From: Actinomycetes bacterium
Lineage (GTDB): Bacteria; Actinomycetota; Actinomycetes; Propionibacteriales; Propionibacteriaceae
NCBI GenBank assembly: GCA_009785885.1
Contig: WQUE01000065.1
Coordinates: 1-16,191, forward strand
DNA: 16,191 bases
Direction: 5' to 3'
The notes under the pieces were generated by a model. It was not told where the DNA came from. It saw only the letters and a list, made by a program, of their open reading frames with translations, and did not search any database. Positions 15,204-16,191 of the stretch are shown here, piece after piece. The position numbers and the translations under genes are program-made. The number at the start of each line of letters is the position of its first letter. Position 1 is the first letter of the stretch.

Positions 15204-16191
15204 ATGCGTCTGCGCTTGTCCCAGGCGCCGGTCCATCGGGCGCACCGGCGCGCGGTGCTGGTCGTCCTGGTGTTGTTGCTCGTCGCGGCCGGAGCGATGG
15301 TGGCGTGGCGCAGTTGCGTGCGGGCCGCGCCCGGCACCTCGGTGGCCGGCATGGACGTCTCGGGACTGACCGCCAGTCAGATCGCCGCTCGCGTGACCTC
15401 ACTACAGGACGCCTTCAGGGTCGAGATCCGGGTCGGCGACCGGAGCGTCCAGGCGCGCGCCCGCGATCTGGGGGTCACCGTGGATGCCGCGGCGACGGGA
15501 CGAGCCGCAGCCCGAACCGGCTCGTGGTTCGGGGCCCTGACACGGCACGGTGGCGGCTTGGAGGCCATCCCGCTTGTGGTCCGCAGCAACGCGACGGTCA
15601 TGCGGTCGTGGCTTGACACGGCGTTCGCCGCCGAGGTGGCCGCCTCCGTGTCCCCGCGAGTCGACTTCGATCCAGCCGCCGGGAAGTACGTGGTCACGCC
15701 GGGCTCGGCCGGTTCCGGCGTGGACGCTGCCGGGCTGATCGCCCGCCTACCCGAGCTGATCGCGGCGCGCGATGCCGCCGCGATCGAACTGCCGCTTGTC
15801 CGTTCCGTCCCCGCGATCACCGATGACGAGGCGAGGCGAATCGCCGCGCAACTCGACGGCTTGGTCGCCACCCCGTTGAGCGTGGTGTCACCCTACGACC
15901 AGACCGTGCTGGCCCGGCCGGTCCCGGCGGACATCGCCGCCTGGATCAGCGCCACCCCCGCGGCCGGTGGCGCAACGTTCGACATCGACGTTTCTGCGGC
16001 GCGCATCGACGATTTCGTCGCCCAGAAGGTCGCTCCGGCCCTGGCCGTCGCACCAGTCGACGAGCAGGACCTGACCGGCTCCGGCGGGGCCTCGCTCGGC
16101 GTGCTGGTGCCGGGCACGCCCGGCCGCGCGCTGGCCAACGCGGACGAGATAGCGCAAGCCTGGTTCGACGCCCTCGTCAGCCACCAGGCGG
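15204..16191 (+). CDS. Membrane-anchored cell-wall protein with PG_binding_4-like repeats (3' end outside window)
   Basis: The frame is open from ATG 15204 to the window end, giving 329 residues. A short basic cytoplasmic end (1-17, with HRAHRR) is followed by one membrane helix (about 17-35), so the rest faces the wall. From APGTSVAGMDVSGLTASQIAARV (42-64) the sequence has the form seen before VanW domains and before YkuD L,D-transpeptidase domains with PG_binding_4 repeats. A DLGVTVD turn (88-94) and two PGxxG elements, VTPGSAGSGVDAAGLIARL (164-182) and LVPGTPGRALANADEIAQA (301-319), mark two repeats. The catalytic or VanW part would be downstream and cannot be seen, so I do not choose between them. 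The start is supported by TATGAT 6 nt upstream. The gene is divergent from helD across 145 bp. Confidence 0.75.
   Translation, partial: MRLRLSQAPVHRAHRRAVLVVLVLLLVAAGAMVAWRSCVRAAPGTSVAGMDVSGLTASQIAARVTSLQDAFRVEIRVGDRSVQARARDLGVTVDAAATGRAAARTGSWFGALTRHGGGLEAIPLVVRSNATVMRSWLDTAFAAEVAASVSPRVDFDPAAGKYVVTPGSAGSGVDAAGLIARLPELIAARDAAAIELPLVRSVPAITDDEARRIAAQLDGLVATPLSVVSPYDQTVLARPVPADIAAWISATPAAGGATFDIDVSAARIDDFVAQKVAPALAVAPVDEQDLTGSGGASLGVLVPGTPGRALANADEIAQAWFDALVSHQA

Overview
The window is ordinary, very GC-rich actinobacterial chromosome. It holds twelve protein-coding genes packed on both strands, and no RNA gene, transposase, integrase, CRISPR array or phage gene was seen. The gene set fits a Propionibacteriaceae-like actinobacterium: class II DAHP synthase, PASTA-domain Ser/Thr kinase, actinobacterial HelD, and frequent GTG starts with leaderless promoters. 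The family placement is inference. The run prenyl synthase - kinase - DAHP synthase recalls the Mycobacterium tuberculosis idsA2-pknL-aroG neighbourhood, with other genes inserted.

Layout. An M19 dipeptidase that probably begins before the window (3-1181, +) is followed by a DinG-type Fe-S helicase (1241-3373, +). The helicase converges on, and overlaps, an MFS transporter (3359-4555, -). A Dps mini-ferritin (4598-5026, -) lies upstream of the transporter. A 202-bp divergent region leads to class II DAHP synthase (5229-6626, +), threonine aldolase (6652-7674, +) and a small metallo-beta-lactamase-fold protein (7720-8364, +). These converge on an alkyltransferase-like DNA repair protein (8386-8736, -), which lies 4 nt downstream of a PASTA kinase (8741-10774, -). 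Divergent from the kinase is an unrecognised 256-aa protein (10888-11658, +). It converges on a polyprenyl synthetase (11678-12790, -) that follows the RNA-polymerase-recycling ATPase HelD (12800-15058, -). Divergent from helD is a membrane-anchored cell-wall protein cut by the window end (15204 to end, +).

There is no gene-free stretch longer than 300 bases. The largest gap, 202 bp between dps and aroG, holds a perfect dyad and the promoters.

The main result is architectural. Eight of the twelve genes have a -10-like hexamer (mostly TANNNT) ending exactly 6 or 7 nt before the start codon and no Shine-Dalgarno sequence, which is the signature of leaderless transcripts. In idsA that hexamer begins with the TAG stop codon of helD. 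All three convergent junctions carry a hairpin at or next to a stop codon, without a T-tract. I see no novel multi-gene defence or biosynthetic system. The most unknown gene is the 256-aa orphan between the kinase and the prenyl synthase.
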